Below are positions 1 to 9,590 of a DNA stretch of 64,000 nt, piece after piece (the stretch's first letter is position 1; each line of letters starts with the position of its first letter). Below the pieces are notes generated by a model. That model did not search any database. It worked only from the letters and a program-made list of their open reading frames with translations, and was not told the DNA's origin. Source of the DNA: Castellaniella sp041675725 (lineage in GTDB: Bacteria > Pseudomonadota > Gammaproteobacteria > Burkholderiales > Burkholderiaceae_B); the NCBI RefSeq assembly GCF_041675725.1, contig NZ_JBAYTI010000005.1:1-64000 (forward strand), written 5' to 3'. A program made the translations under genes and the position numbers.

Positions 1-1125
1 CCAGGCGCCCAGATGTCGGTAATAGTTCTCGGGGGTCTGGTTGAATGCCGCTTTGGTGAGCGGCAGATAGCCTGTTTCCTGATACCAGCGGGCCGCCTGT
101 TCGGGCTTGGCCAACCAGCCCAGGAACGTGACCGTGGCATCCGTCACGGCCTTGTCGGACTTCATGACCCACAAGGCCGACCCATTCACGAACGGATTGC
201 CCGGCTTGCGCGTGACTTCGGGATAATAGGGCAAGCCCGAAACGGCGAACTGCAGCTTGCGCTGGGCATCGAACTCGCCGATGTGGCCGGAATCCGACAT
301 GAGCACGGCGCATTCGCCCTCGGCGAAGCGGCTGACGGCACGCAGGCCGGCATCCGGGCGCGTCATGATCTCGGAACGCACCCAGCTGATCATGAGCGAC
401 AAGTGCCGCACATAGGTGGAATTGAAGGAAAAGCTGGGCAAGCCCTTGGCCGTGAGACCGTTATCGGCGCCGGCATAGAACTGGTTGTTGACCGCGGCGA
501 GGTTTTCCAGATTGATCGACACCGGCAGGTTGGAGGTCAGTGGGCAGGTGCGCGAACCTTTGTTGGCGAGCGCCACCAGCTGCCCCTGCAGGTCGATCCA
601 GATGCGCGCCGGTTCGGTCGGTGTCAGCCCCGCTTTCTGGAATGCGGCCTGGTTGTAGTACATGACCGGGATCTCGAGCATGTACGGAAACGCCATCAGC
701 CGCCCCTTGGCATCGTGCACAAAAGCGTTGTCTGTGGCCAGAAACCAATCGGCCCCCTTGAACGCCGCTTGGCCTTGCAGCAAGTGAAAGGGCTGCACGT
801 AAGGGCGTTTTGCGATGTGATCGAGCGTATGCGTATTGCCAATCTGCGCCAGCGCGGGCAGTTTCTTGGCACCGGCGGCCTGGTTGAGCGCCTGGTCGAG
901 CGCTTCGGGCGTGTCGAACTGCCGCAGTGACACGTCGACGTCGGACTGGCTGCGGTTCCAGGAACGTACCAGGTCTTGCAGGACGTCCGCGTTATGACCC
1001 TGCAGGGAGTGCCAAAGAGGAATCTTGACCGCGGCATGCGCGGAACCGGCCAGGACGGCGGCCAGCAGAACGCCGGCCAGGCCCTGGCCGATATGAGCCG
1101 GCTTGGCGCCGAGAATGGATGTCAT
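1..1125 (-). CDS. ugpB: Extracellular solute-binding protein, UgpB type (partial, C-terminus off the window)
   Basis: Periplasmic substrate-binding protein of an ABC importer, most like UgpB, which captures sn-glycerol-3-phosphate or glycerophosphodiesters. 375 codons are visible; the family is about 430-440 residues, so roughly 60 C-terminal residues lie beyond base 1. The start at 1125 gives a clear Sec signal peptide (about residues 1-31, hydrophobic core, AHA-A cleavage site) followed by KIPLWHSLQGH, the usual mature N-terminus of UgpB. Further along are the FPYMLEIPVMYYNQAAFQKA stretch and FLGWLAKPEQAARWYQETG near the visible end, both typical of the family. It starts 5 bp after the dadA-like gene on the same strand. 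No ugpAEC permease or ATPase genes are visible, so the substrate is inferred from similarity only. Confidence 0.8.
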   Translation of the reverse strand, partial: MTSILGAKPAHIGQGLAGVLLAAVLAGSAHAAVKIPLWHSLQGHNADVLQDLVRSWNRSQSDVDVSLRQFDTPEALDQALNQAAGAKKLPALAQIGNTHTLDHIAKRPYVQPFHLLQGQAAFKGADWFLATDNAFVHDAKGRLMAFPYMLEIPVMYYNQAAFQKAGLTPTEPARIWIDLQGQLVALANKGSRTCPLTSNLPVSINLENLAAVNNQFYAGADNGLTAKGLPSFSFNSTYVRHLSLMISWVRSEIMTRPDAGLRAVSRFAEGECAVLMSDSGHIGEFDAQRKLQFAVSGLPYYPEVTRKPGNPFVNGSALWVMKSDKAVTDATVTFLGWLAKPEQAARWYQETGYLPLTKAAFNQTPENYYRHLGAW

Positions 1126-1130
1126 GTGCT

Positions 1131-2384
1131 TCAACCCAAGAAAGGAAAGTCGATTTCGGGCGAGCGGCCGGACACCAGATCCGCCAGGACCTTGCCCGAC
1201 CCAACGCCCATGGTCCAGCCCAGACTGCCGTGCCCGGTATTCAGGAAGAGATTGCGAATCCGGGTGGGGCCAATCAGTGGGACATTGGAGGGAGTGGTCG
1301 GCCGCAAGCCGGACCAAAACCGAACATTAGCAAAATCAGGCCCGCTTGGGAACAGCCGGCGCACCCGTTCGACCAGCCGATTGCAACGTGATGTATCCAA
1401 CGTACGCGAAAAACCACCCAGTTCTGCCGTACCCGCCACACGCAAATGCGCACCCAAGCGCGAAAACACCAGCTTCGAGGCCTGATCGATCAGGCTGACC
1501 TGCGGCACGGCGTCTGGTTCGCGCAGCGCGAACGTCGCCGAGTACCCCTTGACCGGCCAGACGGGACACGCGATGCCCAGTGGCCGCACCAGGGCCGGTG
1601 AATGACTGCCCAGGGCCACGACCCAGGCATCGGCGTGCATGGATTCGAACCAGCCATCGGGCTGGATCAGTTCGGCCACCGCGATGCGGCCACCCACCGC
1701 CAGCAGCCGATTCACCTGGCGGTTGAACAGGAAGCGCACCCCCGCCGCCTCGGCGTGCGTGGCCAGCGCCCGGGTGAAGCGATGCACGTCTCCGGATTCG
1801 TCTTCGGCGGTGTAGTCGCCCCCGATGATGGGCTGGCGAGCCGCTTTGAGGGCCGGCTCGATCTGCAGCACCTGCGCGGCATCCAGCACTTGGCGATTCA
1901 CCCCGAGCGCCCGCATCGCAGCAGCCGCCTTGCGAGCGTAGCTGAACTCGCGCTCGTCCTGGTAGAAAGCCAGTATGCCGCGCTCGAGGTGGTCATAATC
2001 GATGTGCAGCGCCTGGCGCAGGCCGCCCAGCTGCTGGCGGCTGTATTGCGCCAGGCCGACCATGGCCCGCAGGTTCGCTGCAAAACGATGCGGGCGCGAT
2101 TCGCGCACGAACCGGGCGCACCACAGCCATTGCTGCAGGCTGGGCTGCAGCGCGATACGCATAGGGGCATCGCTGCGCCCCAGATAATGCCACAGCTGAT
2201 ACCAGGTATGCCGGCTGGCCCAGGGTTCGGCATAACAGACGGATATCTGCCCGCCGTTGGCCCGGCTGGTCTCCAGCGCCGCCCCCGGCTGGCGATCGAT
2301 GACCGTGACCTGATGGCCCGCCTGCGCCAGCCACCAGGCGCTGCTGACGCCCACGATGCCCGCCCCGAGCACGACGATTTTCAT
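1131..2384 (-). CDS. dadA: D-amino acid dehydrogenase small-subunit type FAD oxidoreductase (DadA-like)
   Basis: Membrane-associated flavoenzyme of the DAO superfamily that oxidises D-amino acids to 2-oxo acids and ammonia, feeding electrons to the respiratory chain. The protein is 417 residues (E. coli DadA is 432). The N-terminus MKIVVLGAGIVGVSS holds the dinucleotide-binding GxGxxG at residues 7-12, and ETSRANGGQIS matches the DadA FAD-contact region. The C-terminal FWSGLRPTTPSNVPLIGPT and TGHGSLGWTMGVGSG are family hallmarks. The ATG at 2384 overlaps the stop of the upstream reductase gene (ATGA), so the two are translationally coupled. An upstream in-frame ATG at 2438 would place about 18 residues before the nucleotide fold and is rejected. 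Substrate range is inferred. Confidence 0.85.
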   Translation of the reverse strand: MKIVVLGAGIVGVSSAWWLAQAGHQVTVIDRQPGAALETSRANGGQISVCYAEPWASRHTWYQLWHYLGRSDAPMRIALQPSLQQWLWCARFVRESRPHRFAANLRAMVGLAQYSRQQLGGLRQALHIDYDHLERGILAFYQDEREFSYARKAAAAMRALGVNRQVLDAAQVLQIEPALKAARQPIIGGDYTAEDESGDVHRFTRALATHAEAAGVRFLFNRQVNRLLAVGGRIAVAELIQPDGWFESMHADAWVVALGSHSPALVRPLGIACPVWPVKGYSATFALREPDAVPQVSLIDQASKLVFSRLGAHLRVAGTAELGGFSRTLDTSRCNRLVERVRRLFPSGPDFANVRFWSGLRPTTPSNVPLIGPTRIRNLFLNTGHGSLGWTMGVGSGKVLADLVSGRSPEIDFPFLG

Positions 2385-3427
2385 GCCGTGACCCTGGCCC
2401 GATCCGCTTCGGTGACGAAGGCGTCGGCAAAAAAGCAATCGGCCGGCAGGCCGCAGTGCTGCACCAGGTCGCGCCGGGCGGCCTCGACCATGAGCGGCGA
2501 GCCGCAGGCATACACCTGATGTCCGGACAAGTCTGGCAGATCCGCCATGAGCGCGCTGTGTACCCAGCCAGTGCGCCCCGACCAGACATCATCGGGCGCC
2601 GCATCGGAAACCACCGGCACTACCCGAAAGCCCGGCCAGCGGGTCTCCCAGCCACGGGCGACGTCGAGCTGATAGAGGTCGGCTGGCCGTCGCCCGCCCC
2701 AGTACAGAACGGCGCTGCGCGCATCGCCGCCTTCGGCCAGTGCTTCGATCATGGCCCGGATGGGTGCAAAGCCCGTGCCGCTGGCCAGGAACACCAGCGG
2801 CCTGTCGATCTCCGGGCGCACGAAGAACGACCCCAGAGGCCCTTCGATGCGCAGGATGTCGCGCACCTTGATGGCAGGGTCCGCCTGCCCGAAAAGCCGG
2901 TCGGTCAGGAAGCCACCCGGGGAATGGCGCACGTGCAGCGTCAGCGTGTGTTCGTGCAGGCGCGGGCAGGCCATGGAATAGCTGCGGCGCGCCCCGTCCG
3001 GAAACAGAAAATCCAGATACTGGCCAGGCTGGAACCGAAAGGCCTGCGCCGAGGGCAGCTGCAAGGTGAGCTCGAGCACGTCGGGCGCCAAAGGTTCGAG
3101 CGCCAGGACCCGAACGGGCATCCGGGCCACCTGAATGTCGTCGGAAAGCTGCACCTCTTGGACGTCCACGACCAGGTCCGAGAGCGGCCTGGCCTGGCAC
3201 AGCAGGGTGTGTCCGGCGGCGAGTTCAGCGGCATCCAGGATGCGCGCTGGCGCGGATCCGGCATCGTAATCGCCGGATACCACGCGCCCCTGGCACGTCG
3301 AGCACGTGCCGTTGCGACAGCTGTATGGCAGCAAGATGCCCTCGGCCAGGGCGGCGTCCAATACCGTTTGCCCAGGTTCAACCGAAAAGATTTTGCCCGA
3401 CGGCTGTACAGTGACCTTGAAACCCAT
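2381..3427 (-). CDS. Ferredoxin-type [2Fe-2S] FAD/NAD(P)H oxidoreductase
   Basis: 348-residue electron-transfer flavoprotein: an N-terminal plant-type ferredoxin domain (residues about 1-90) joined to a ferredoxin-NADP reductase module. The iron-sulfur cysteines are visible at C37, C42, C45 and C77 (CRNGTCSTC plus LLCQ). The FAD-binding RRSYSMA motif and the NAD(P)-binding ASGTGFAPIRAMIE follow. This architecture is shared by CDP-6-deoxy-glucoseen reductase (AscD) and by reductase components of aromatic-ring and phenol hydroxylases; in Burkholderiales such stand-alone copies are usually labelled AscD-like without proof of substrate. No hydroxylase partner is adjacent. It lies 33 bp after parC on the same strand and overlaps dadA by 4 bp. 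Confidence 0.8.
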   Translation of the reverse strand: MGFKVTVQPSGKIFSVEPGQTVLDAALAEGILLPYSCRNGTCSTCQGRVVSGDYDAGSAPARILDAAELAAGHTLLCQARPLSDLVVDVQEVQLSDDIQVARMPVRVLALEPLAPDVLELTLQLPSAQAFRFQPGQYLDFLFPDGARRSYSMACPRLHEHTLTLHVRHSPGGFLTDRLFGQADPAIKVRDILRIEGPLGSFFVRPEIDRPLVFLASGTGFAPIRAMIEALAEGGDARSAVLYWGGRRPADLYQLDVARGWETRWPGFRVVPVVSDAAPDDVWSGRTGWVHSALMADLPDLSGHQVYACGSPLMVEAARRDLVQHCGLPADCFFADAFVTEADRARVTA

Positions 3428-3460
3428 GTCCTGATCCCGTTGTTCGATGCTCAGGGCATT

Positions 3461-5767
3461 TTAGTCCTCGCGTGCAGGCCACAGGCTGGGTTGCTTGATT
3501 TTCACCTCCAGCCACTTGCCCTTGCGGGCCCGGCGCCCGACATACGCCGTCAGCTCGGCAGGCGTCAGGACGAGCTCGGTGTCGCGTGCACGGTAGACCC
3601 CGCGCAACACCAGGCCCCGTTCATTGACGGCCGCCCATTGGGCGATTGAATCCCCCGCATCCAGCCCCATGAGGATGGTGCCCCGCCCCCCGGTCGGACG
3701 CTGCTTGAGCTCATCCAGACCCACCACCAGAAACCGGCCCTTCTGGCTGAGCAGCGCCACGGCGTGGTCTGCCGCGCGCAGCATCAGCGGCCTGAGAAGC
3801 GTCTCGCCCTGGGCTACGGTGAGAAACTGCTTGCCCGCATGCTGACGGGTGAGCAGATCCCCCAGGCAGGCCTTGAAACCATAGCCCGAATCCACCCCCA
3901 GCAGCAGGGCTTGTTCTGGGTCGCCCGCCAGAACGTGCACGATACGGCTGCCCGCTTCGAGTTCGACCATCGCCGTGATGGGCTGGCCATCCCCCCGGCC
4001 GGAGGGCACCTGCGACAGAGCCACCCCGAAGCTGCGTCCCGTGTCGGAGAGCGCGGCAAGATCCTGGGTACTGCGACATTCCAGCAGGCCATACAGATCG
4101 TCGCCACTCTTGAAGGCGAACTGCGCGGGATCCAGGCCGTGCCCCTGCCGAGTCCGCAGCCAGCCCTTGCGCGATACCACCAGTGTGACGGGCTCGTCGA
4201 CGACAGCGCTCTCGAGCACCGCCCGGTGGGCCTCTTCGATCAGGGTCCGGCGATCATCGCCATACTGCCGCGCATCGGCCTCGATCTCGCGCACCATGAG
4301 CCGGCGCATGGCGGTTGGGTGATCCAGCAATTCCTGCAACTGCTGCCGTTCGCTGTGCTTCTGATCCAGTTCCTGCTCGATGCGGATGCTTTCCAGGCGC
4401 GCCAGCTGACGCAGGCGCATGTCAAGGATGTCGTCGGCCTGCCGCTCGCTGAGATTGAAGCGCGCCATCAGTGCCGGGCGCGGTTCATCCGCCTCGCGAA
4501 TCGTATGGATCACCTCGTCCACGTTCAGGTGAACGATGAGCCGGCCCTCCAGGATGTGGATGCGATCCAGCACCCTGGCCAGCCGGTGGCGCGTCCGGCG
4601 CGTGACCGTCTGCAGCCGAAAGCCCAGCCAGGATTCCAGGATCTCGCGCAGAGACCGCTGCCCCGGGCGCCCATCGGTATCGATGCAGACCAGGTTCACC
4701 GGCACGTTGCCTTCCAGGCCCGTGCGCACCAGCAACAGGCTGACGAACGCTTCACGATCGACACGCCCCGTCTTGGGCTCGAACACCAGGCGCACGGGCG
4801 CCTGCTTGCCCGATTCATCGCGCACGGCATCGAGCAGACTCAGCACCTGCGCACGGGTCTGCTGCTGTTCGGCCGACAGCGATTTCTTGCCGGCCCTGGG
4901 CTTGGGGTTGGTGAGGTCCTCGATCGCTTCGAGCACCTTCTGGCTGGACGTGCCGGGCGGCAGCTCGGTGACCACCAGCTGCCACTGGCCACGGGCCAGT
5001 TCCTCGAAATGCCAGCGCGCCCGGGCGCGCAAAATGCCCCGGCCGCTGCCATAGATCTGCGCGATGTCTTCGGCCGTTGAAATGATCTGTCCGCCGCCCG
5101 GGAAGTCGGGTCCTGGAATCAGGGCATACAGTTCGGCATCCGGAAGGTCCGGCTTGCGCAGCAACGCCACGCAGGCCCGCGCGATTTCGTGCAGGTTGTG
5201 CGACGGGATCTCGGTGGCCATGCCCACCGCAATCCCCGAAGCGCCGTTGAGCAGCATGATGGGCAGACGCGCCGGCAGGCAGACCGGTTCATGCTGGCTG
5301 CCATCGTAGTTGGGCACGAAATCGACCGTGCCTTCAGTGAGCTCATCGAGCAGAAGGCGCGAAAAGGCCGTCAGGCGGGCTTCTGTGTAGCGCATGGCCG
5401 CAGCGTTGTCGCCATCGCGCGAGCCGAAGTTGCCCTGGCCATCGATCAGGGGATAGCGCAGCACGAACCCCTGTGCCATGCGCACCATGGCGTCGTAGGC
5501 CGCCTGATCCCCATGCGGGTGGTACTTGCCCAGGACGTCGCCCACGACACGCGCCGACTTGACGGGCCGAGCCTGGGCGCCCAGGCCCATGGCGTCCATC
5601 GCGTACAGGATGCGCCGCTGCACCGGCTTCTGGCCATCGGCCACATCCGGCAGGGCCCGGCCCCGCACGACCGACACGGCGTAGTCGAGATAGGCCTGCT
5701 CGGCAAAATGCGCCAGCATCAAGCCTTCTTCATCCCCAGCCTCATTGATGTCCACGTCTCGATCCAT
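3461..5767 (-). CDS. parC: DNA topoisomerase IV subunit A
   Basis: Catalytic DNA-cleaving subunit of topoisomerase IV, which decatenates daughter chromosomes as a ParC2ParE2 tetramer. 768 residues, typical for ParC. The active-site tyrosine is Y127 in AAMRYTEARL, and the quinolone-resistance region is GKYHPHGDQAAYDAMV. The positions equivalent to E. coli Ser80 and Glu84 are Gln88 and Asp92. A degenerate C-terminal beta-pinwheel domain follows and the GyrA-box is not obvious, which separates ParC from GyrA. The gene begins 9 bp after the parE stop, the classic ParE-ParC order. Confidence 0.95.
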   Translation of the reverse strand: MDRDVDINEAGDEEGLMLAHFAEQAYLDYAVSVVRGRALPDVADGQKPVQRRILYAMDAMGLGAQARPVKSARVVGDVLGKYHPHGDQAAYDAMVRMAQGFVLRYPLIDGQGNFGSRDGDNAAAMRYTEARLTAFSRLLLDELTEGTVDFVPNYDGSQHEPVCLPARLPIMLLNGASGIAVGMATEIPSHNLHEIARACVALLRKPDLPDAELYALIPGPDFPGGGQIISTAEDIAQIYGSGRGILRARARWHFEELARGQWQLVVTELPPGTSSQKVLEAIEDLTNPKPRAGKKSLSAEQQQTRAQVLSLLDAVRDESGKQAPVRLVFEPKTGRVDREAFVSLLLVRTGLEGNVPVNLVCIDTDGRPGQRSLREILESWLGFRLQTVTRRTRHRLARVLDRIHILEGRLIVHLNVDEVIHTIREADEPRPALMARFNLSERQADDILDMRLRQLARLESIRIEQELDQKHSERQQLQELLDHPTAMRRLMVREIEADARQYGDDRRTLIEEAHRAVLESAVVDEPVTLVVSRKGWLRTRQGHGLDPAQFAFKSGDDLYGLLECRSTQDLAALSDTGRSFGVALSQVPSGRGDGQPITAMVELEAGSRIVHVLAGDPEQALLLGVDSGYGFKACLGDLLTRQHAGKQFLTVAQGETLLRPLMLRAADHAVALLSQKGRFLVVGLDELKQRPTGGRGTILMGLDAGDSIAQWAAVNERGLVLRGVYRARDTELVLTPAELTAYVGRRARKGKWLEVKIKQPSLWPARED

Positions 5768-5776
5768 TCTGCTGCC

Positions 5777-7738
5777 TCATACATCCACATCGGCCAGATT
5801 GCCTTTTTCTTCCAGCCAGGCGCGCCGCCGGGCGGACTCACCGCGCGCCATGAGCATGTCGAACATCTGCGCCGACGCCTCGCGGCCATCCGGACCATGC
5901 TGCACCTGCACCAGGCGGCGGGTATCGGGGTTGAGGGTCGTATCCCACAACTGCTCGGCATTCATTTCACCCAGCCCCTTGAAACGGCTGATGCGCCAGC
6001 TGCCCTCGCGCAGGCCTTCATTGCGCAGTTTTTCCTGCAGTGCATCGAGTTCGGCCTGGTCCAGGCAATACAGCTTGCGCGCCGGGCGCTTGCCGGCCGC
6101 TGGAACGTCGACCCGAAACAGGGGCGGGCGCGCCACGTACACATGCCCGGCCTTGATCAGCTGCGGAAAATGCCGCAGGAACAGCGTCAGCAGCAATACC
6201 TGGATGTGGGCACCATCCACGTCCGCATCCGACAGGATGCAGATGCGCCGATAGCGCAAGCCGGACAGATCGACCCGCTCGCCGGGACCATGGGGGTCGA
6301 CCCCGATCGCGACCGAAATATCGTGGATCTCGTGATTCGCGAACAAACGGTCGCGTTCGACTTCCCAGGCGTTCAGGATCTTGCCGCGCAGGGGCAGGAT
6401 GGCCTGGAATTCCTTGTCGCGCCCCATCTTCGCCGAGCCGCCTGCCGAATCGCCCTCCACGAGGAAGATTTCCGTGCGCGAGGCATCCGACGACTCGCAG
6501 TCGGTGAGTTTGCCCGGCAGGACCGCAACCCCCGATCCCTTGCGCTTTTCAACCTTGCGCGTGGCGCGCACCCGGGTGCGCGCCTGCCCAATGGCGAGTT
6601 CGGCGATCTTGCGGCCATGCTCGACGTGCGCATGAAGCCATAGCTCGAGCGCGTTGCGCACGATGCCACCCACCAGCCGCACCGCGTCACGGCTGTTCAG
6701 GCGTTCTTTGATCTGCCCCTGGAACTGGGGATCCAGCACTTTGGCCGAGAGCACGAAGCTGGCCCGGGCAAAAACGTCCTCGGGCAGCAGCCGCAAGCCC
6801 TTGGGAACCAGGTTGTGCATATCGGCGAATGATTTGACGGCATTGAACAGCCCCTCGCGCAGGCCGGATTCATGGGTGCCGCCGGCTGGCGTGGAAATCA
6901 GATTGACGTAGGATTCGCGCACCACGGGGCCCTCTTCGGACCAGGCCACGACCCAGTGCGCCCCTTCGCCGGGCGCATGGTGCTCGTCATCCGGGCCGAT
7001 GGCTTGCTCGCCCTCGAACAGGGGCACCAGCAGCGCCGAGCCGGCCAGCGCTTCGGACAGGTAGCCCGACAGGCCGCCGGCATAGTGCCATTCGCGCAGC
7101 TGCCCGGTCTTTTCAAGGGCCAGGCTGACACGACAGCCACCCAGCAGCACCGCCTTGCTGCGCAGCACGTGCTCGAGCTCGGCCTGCGGCACCTGCCGCT
7201 GATCAAAAAAGCGCGCGTCCGGCCACACCCGTACCCGGGTGCCCGTGCGTTTCTTGGGTACGGTCGCCCCCTTCTGCAGGGGCTGGGCGACAGCGCCATC
7301 GGCAAATGCCATCTGCCACTCTGCGCCATCGCGCCAGACGGTCACTTCGAGCCGCGAGGCCAATGCATTGGTGACCGAAACGCCGACCCCGTGCAGCCCC
7401 CCGGAAAACGCGTAGGCCGCCGCCCCTTCTTTGCTGAACTTGCCGCCCGCGTGCAGGCGGGTGAACACCAGCTCGATGACCGGCAGCTGCTCTTGGGGAT
7501 GCAGCCCCACGGGGATCCCACGCCCGTCATCCTGGACCGACAGGCTGCCGTCCGCATGGCAGATGACCGCGATCAGCTGCGCAAAGCCTGCCAGCGCTTC
7601 GTCGGCCGCATTGTCGATCACCTCTTGCAGCATGTGCAGGGGATTGTTGGTTCGCGTGTACATGCCGGGGCGCTGGCGCACCGGCTCGAGCCCCTTGAGA
7701 ACCTGAATCGAGGATTCGTCGTATCGTGCTGTAGTCAA
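5777..7738 (-). CDS. parE: DNA topoisomerase IV subunit B
   Basis: ATPase subunit of topoisomerase IV. GHKL ATPase motifs are visible at the N-terminus (EVIDNAADEALAGF, DDGRGIPVGLHP, GGLHGVGVSVTNAL), and the TOPRIM region carries EGDSAGGSAKMGRD and SDADVDGAHI. The TTG at 7738 is chosen because it gives the short family N-terminus (TTARYDESSIQVLKGLEP) and has a GGA-type ribosome site in front. The ATG at 7786 is in frame but would add 16 non-conserved residues and lacks a Shine-Dalgarno. From the TTG the protein is 653 residues. It is the first gene of parE-parC-reductase-dadA-ugpB. The 154-bp gap to divergent trxA must carry promoters for both directions; I see no strong -35/-10 pair there. 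Confidence 0.93.
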   Translation of the reverse strand: MTTARYDESSIQVLKGLEPVRQRPGMYTRTNNPLHMLQEVIDNAADEALAGFAQLIAVICHADGSLSVQDDGRGIPVGLHPQEQLPVIELVFTRLHAGGKFSKEGAAAYAFSGGLHGVGVSVTNALASRLEVTVWRDGAEWQMAFADGAVAQPLQKGATVPKKRTGTRVRVWPDARFFDQRQVPQAELEHVLRSKAVLLGGCRVSLALEKTGQLREWHYAGGLSGYLSEALAGSALLVPLFEGEQAIGPDDEHHAPGEGAHWVVAWSEEGPVVRESYVNLISTPAGGTHESGLREGLFNAVKSFADMHNLVPKGLRLLPEDVFARASFVLSAKVLDPQFQGQIKERLNSRDAVRLVGGIVRNALELWLHAHVEHGRKIAELAIGQARTRVRATRKVEKRKGSGVAVLPGKLTDCESSDASRTEIFLVEGDSAGGSAKMGRDKEFQAILPLRGKILNAWEVERDRLFANHEIHDISVAIGVDPHGPGERVDLSGLRYRRICILSDADVDGAHIQVLLLTLFLRHFPQLIKAGHVYVARPPLFRVDVPAAGKRPARKLYCLDQAELDALQEKLRNEGLREGSWRISRFKGLGEMNAEQLWDTTLNPDTRRLVQVQHGPDGREASAQMFDMLMARGESARRRAWLEEKGNLADVDV

Positions 7739-7892
7739 TGTTTCGTCCGTGTTTCGTCCGCTGCCCGGGCCAGAAAAAAGCACCATTTTACGAAGATAAT
7801 GTTATGCTTGACGGAAACAGGGCTTGGGCACTCCGTGCATGGCCTGCCCAACCCCCCGCCCCGCCTTCGTTTATCCCAGGTTCCGAAATACA

Positions 7893-8219
7893 ATGAGCGA
7901 CTCCATCCAGCACGTCAGTGATGCGTCCTTTCAGGCCGACGTGCTCCAATCCGAAAGCCCGGTGTTGGTCGACTTCTGGGCCGAATGGTGCGGCCCCTGC
8001 AAAATGATTGCGCCGCTGCTCGAAGAAGCCGCCAGCAAGCACCAGGGCCGCCTCACCATCGCCAAACTCAATGTCGACGACAATCCGGCCAGCGCTGCGC
8101 AATACGGCATCCGGGGCATCCCCACACTGATGCTCTTCAAAGATGGGCAGGTCGTTGCCACCAAGGTTGGCGCCCTCTCGCGCAACCAGCTGCAAGCCTT
8201 CCTCGACGAAGCCCTGTAA
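7893..8219 (+). CDS. trxA: Thioredoxin 1
   Basis: Cytosolic 108-residue protein disulfide reductase. The redox site WCGPC has cysteines at C33 and C36, preceded by VLVDFWAEW and followed by the cis-proline loop GIRGIPTLMLFK. The length equals E. coli TrxA. The start at 7893 gives the compact thioredoxin N-terminus; an upstream in-frame start at 7824 would add 23 unconserved residues. It lies just upstream of rho, the same trxA-rho order as in E. coli and many proteobacteria. Confidence 0.96.
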   Translation: MSDSIQHVSDASFQADVLQSESPVLVDFWAEWCGPCKMIAPLLEEAASKHQGRLTIAKLNVDDNPASAAQYGIRGIPTLMLFKDGQVVATKVGALSRNQLQAFLDEAL

Positions 8220-8258
8220 ACACGCCATCCTGATCCGTACCTTTCACGCCTCCATGCA

Positions 8259-8278
8259 CAAGCCCCATCCGGGGCTTG
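8259..8278 (+). other. GC-rich stem-loop in the trxA-rho leader
   Basis: A perfect 8-bp inverted repeat (CAAGCCCC, loop ATCC, GGGGCTTG) lies between the trxA stop and the rho start. It has no T-tract, so it is not a standard intrinsic terminator. It could be an RNA-processing or stability element, or part of rho leader autoregulation, which is known in enterics; that role is inference. Confidence 0.45.
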
Positions 8279-8323
8279 CGGCTGTCCAGACGGTCCCTCT
8301 GTCCCCTCCTCCGTTTCCAACTC

Positions 8324-9580
8324 ATGCACCTGAATGAACTCAAAGCACTGCATGTCTCGCAGCTGCTCGAAATGGCCGCCGGTCTAGAGATCGAAAATGC
8401 CAACCGCCTGCGCAAACAGGAACTGATGTTCGCCATCATGAAGCGGCGCGCCAAACAGGGCGAACAAATCTTCGGCGATGGGGTCCTCGAAGTCCTGCCC
8501 GACGGCTTTGGCTTTCTGCGTTCCCCCGAGACTTCGTACCTGGCCAGCACCGACGACATCTACATCTCGCCCTCGCAGATACGGCGCTTCAACCTGCACA
8601 CGGGCGACTCGATCGAAGGCGAAGTCCGGGTGCCCAAGGACGGCGAGCGCTACTTCGCGCTGGTCAAGGTCGACAAGGTCAACGGCATGCTCCCGGAAGC
8701 CATCAAGCACCGGATCATGTTCGAGAACCTCACGCCGCTGCACCCCGACGTCCCCATGGTGCTCGAGCGTGACATCAAGAGCAAGGAAAACATCACTGGG
8801 CGCATCATGGACATCTTTGCCCCCATCGGCAAAGGCCAGCGCGCCCTGATCGTCGCCAGCCCCAAATCCGGCAAGACCGTGATGATGCAGCATATCGCGC
8901 ATGCGATCACGGCCAACTATCCCGATGCCGTGATGATCGTCCTGCTGGTCGACGAACGACCCGAAGAAGTCACCGAAATGCAGCGCACGGTGCGCGGCGA
9001 AGTGGTGGCGTCCACCTTCGATGAACCGGCCACACGACACGTGCAGGTCGCTGAAATGGTGATCGAAAAGGCCAAGCGCCTGGTCGAGCTCAAGAAAGAC
9101 GTGGTCATATTGCTCGACTCCATCACTCGTCTGGCCCGCGCCTACAACACCGTTGTCCCGGCATCGGGCAAGGTGCTCACCGGCGGCGTCGATGCCAATG
9201 CCCTGCAACGCCCCAAACGCTTCTTCGGTGCGGCGCGCAACCTCGAAGAGGGTGGCTCGCTGACCATCATCGGCACCGCCCTCATCGAAACGGGCAGCCG
9301 CATGGATGAGGTCATCTACGAAGAATTCAAGGGCACGGGCAACTCTGAAGTGCATCTCGAGCGCCGCCTGGCCGAAAAGCGCATCTATCCGGCCATCAAC
9401 CTGAACAAATCCGGCACACGTCGCGAAGAACTCCTGATCAGCCCGGAACTTCTGCCGAAAATCTGGGTATTGCGCAAATTCATACACGATATGGATGATG
9501 TCGAAGCCATGGAATTCATCCTGGACAAAATCCGGGCCACCAAAAACAACGCCGAATTCTTTGACATGATGAAAAAATAA
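8324..9580 (+). CDS. rho: Transcription termination factor Rho
   Basis: Hexameric RNA helicase that terminates transcription at rut sites. 418 residues against 419 in E. coli. The N-terminal helix bundle MHLNELKALHVSQLLEMA is followed by the OSB RNA-binding domain (about residues 50-120, DGFGFLRS), Walker A SPKSGKT at 179-185 and a Walker B strand (DVVILLDSITRLARAYN). The Q-loop/R-loop region (VLTGGVDANALQRPKRFFGAARN) is fully conserved. The start at 8324 matches the conserved N-terminus; an upstream in-frame codon at 8276 would add 16 residues and is rejected. Confidence 0.97.
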   Translation: MHLNELKALHVSQLLEMAAGLEIENANRLRKQELMFAIMKRRAKQGEQIFGDGVLEVLPDGFGFLRSPETSYLASTDDIYISPSQIRRFNLHTGDSIEGEVRVPKDGERYFALVKVDKVNGMLPEAIKHRIMFENLTPLHPDVPMVLERDIKSKENITGRIMDIFAPIGKGQRALIVASPKSGKTVMMQHIAHAITANYPDAVMIVLLVDERPEEVTEMQRTVRGEVVASTFDEPATRHVQVAEMVIEKAKRLVELKKDVVILLDSITRLARAYNTVVPASGKVLTGGVDANALQRPKRFFGAARNLEEGGSLTIIGTALIETGSRMDEVIYEEFKGTGNSEVHLERRLAEKRIYPAINLNKSGTRREELLISPELLPKIWVLRKFIHDMDDVEAMEFILDKIRATKNNAEFFDMMKK

Positions 9581-9590
9581 GCGAGATCCC

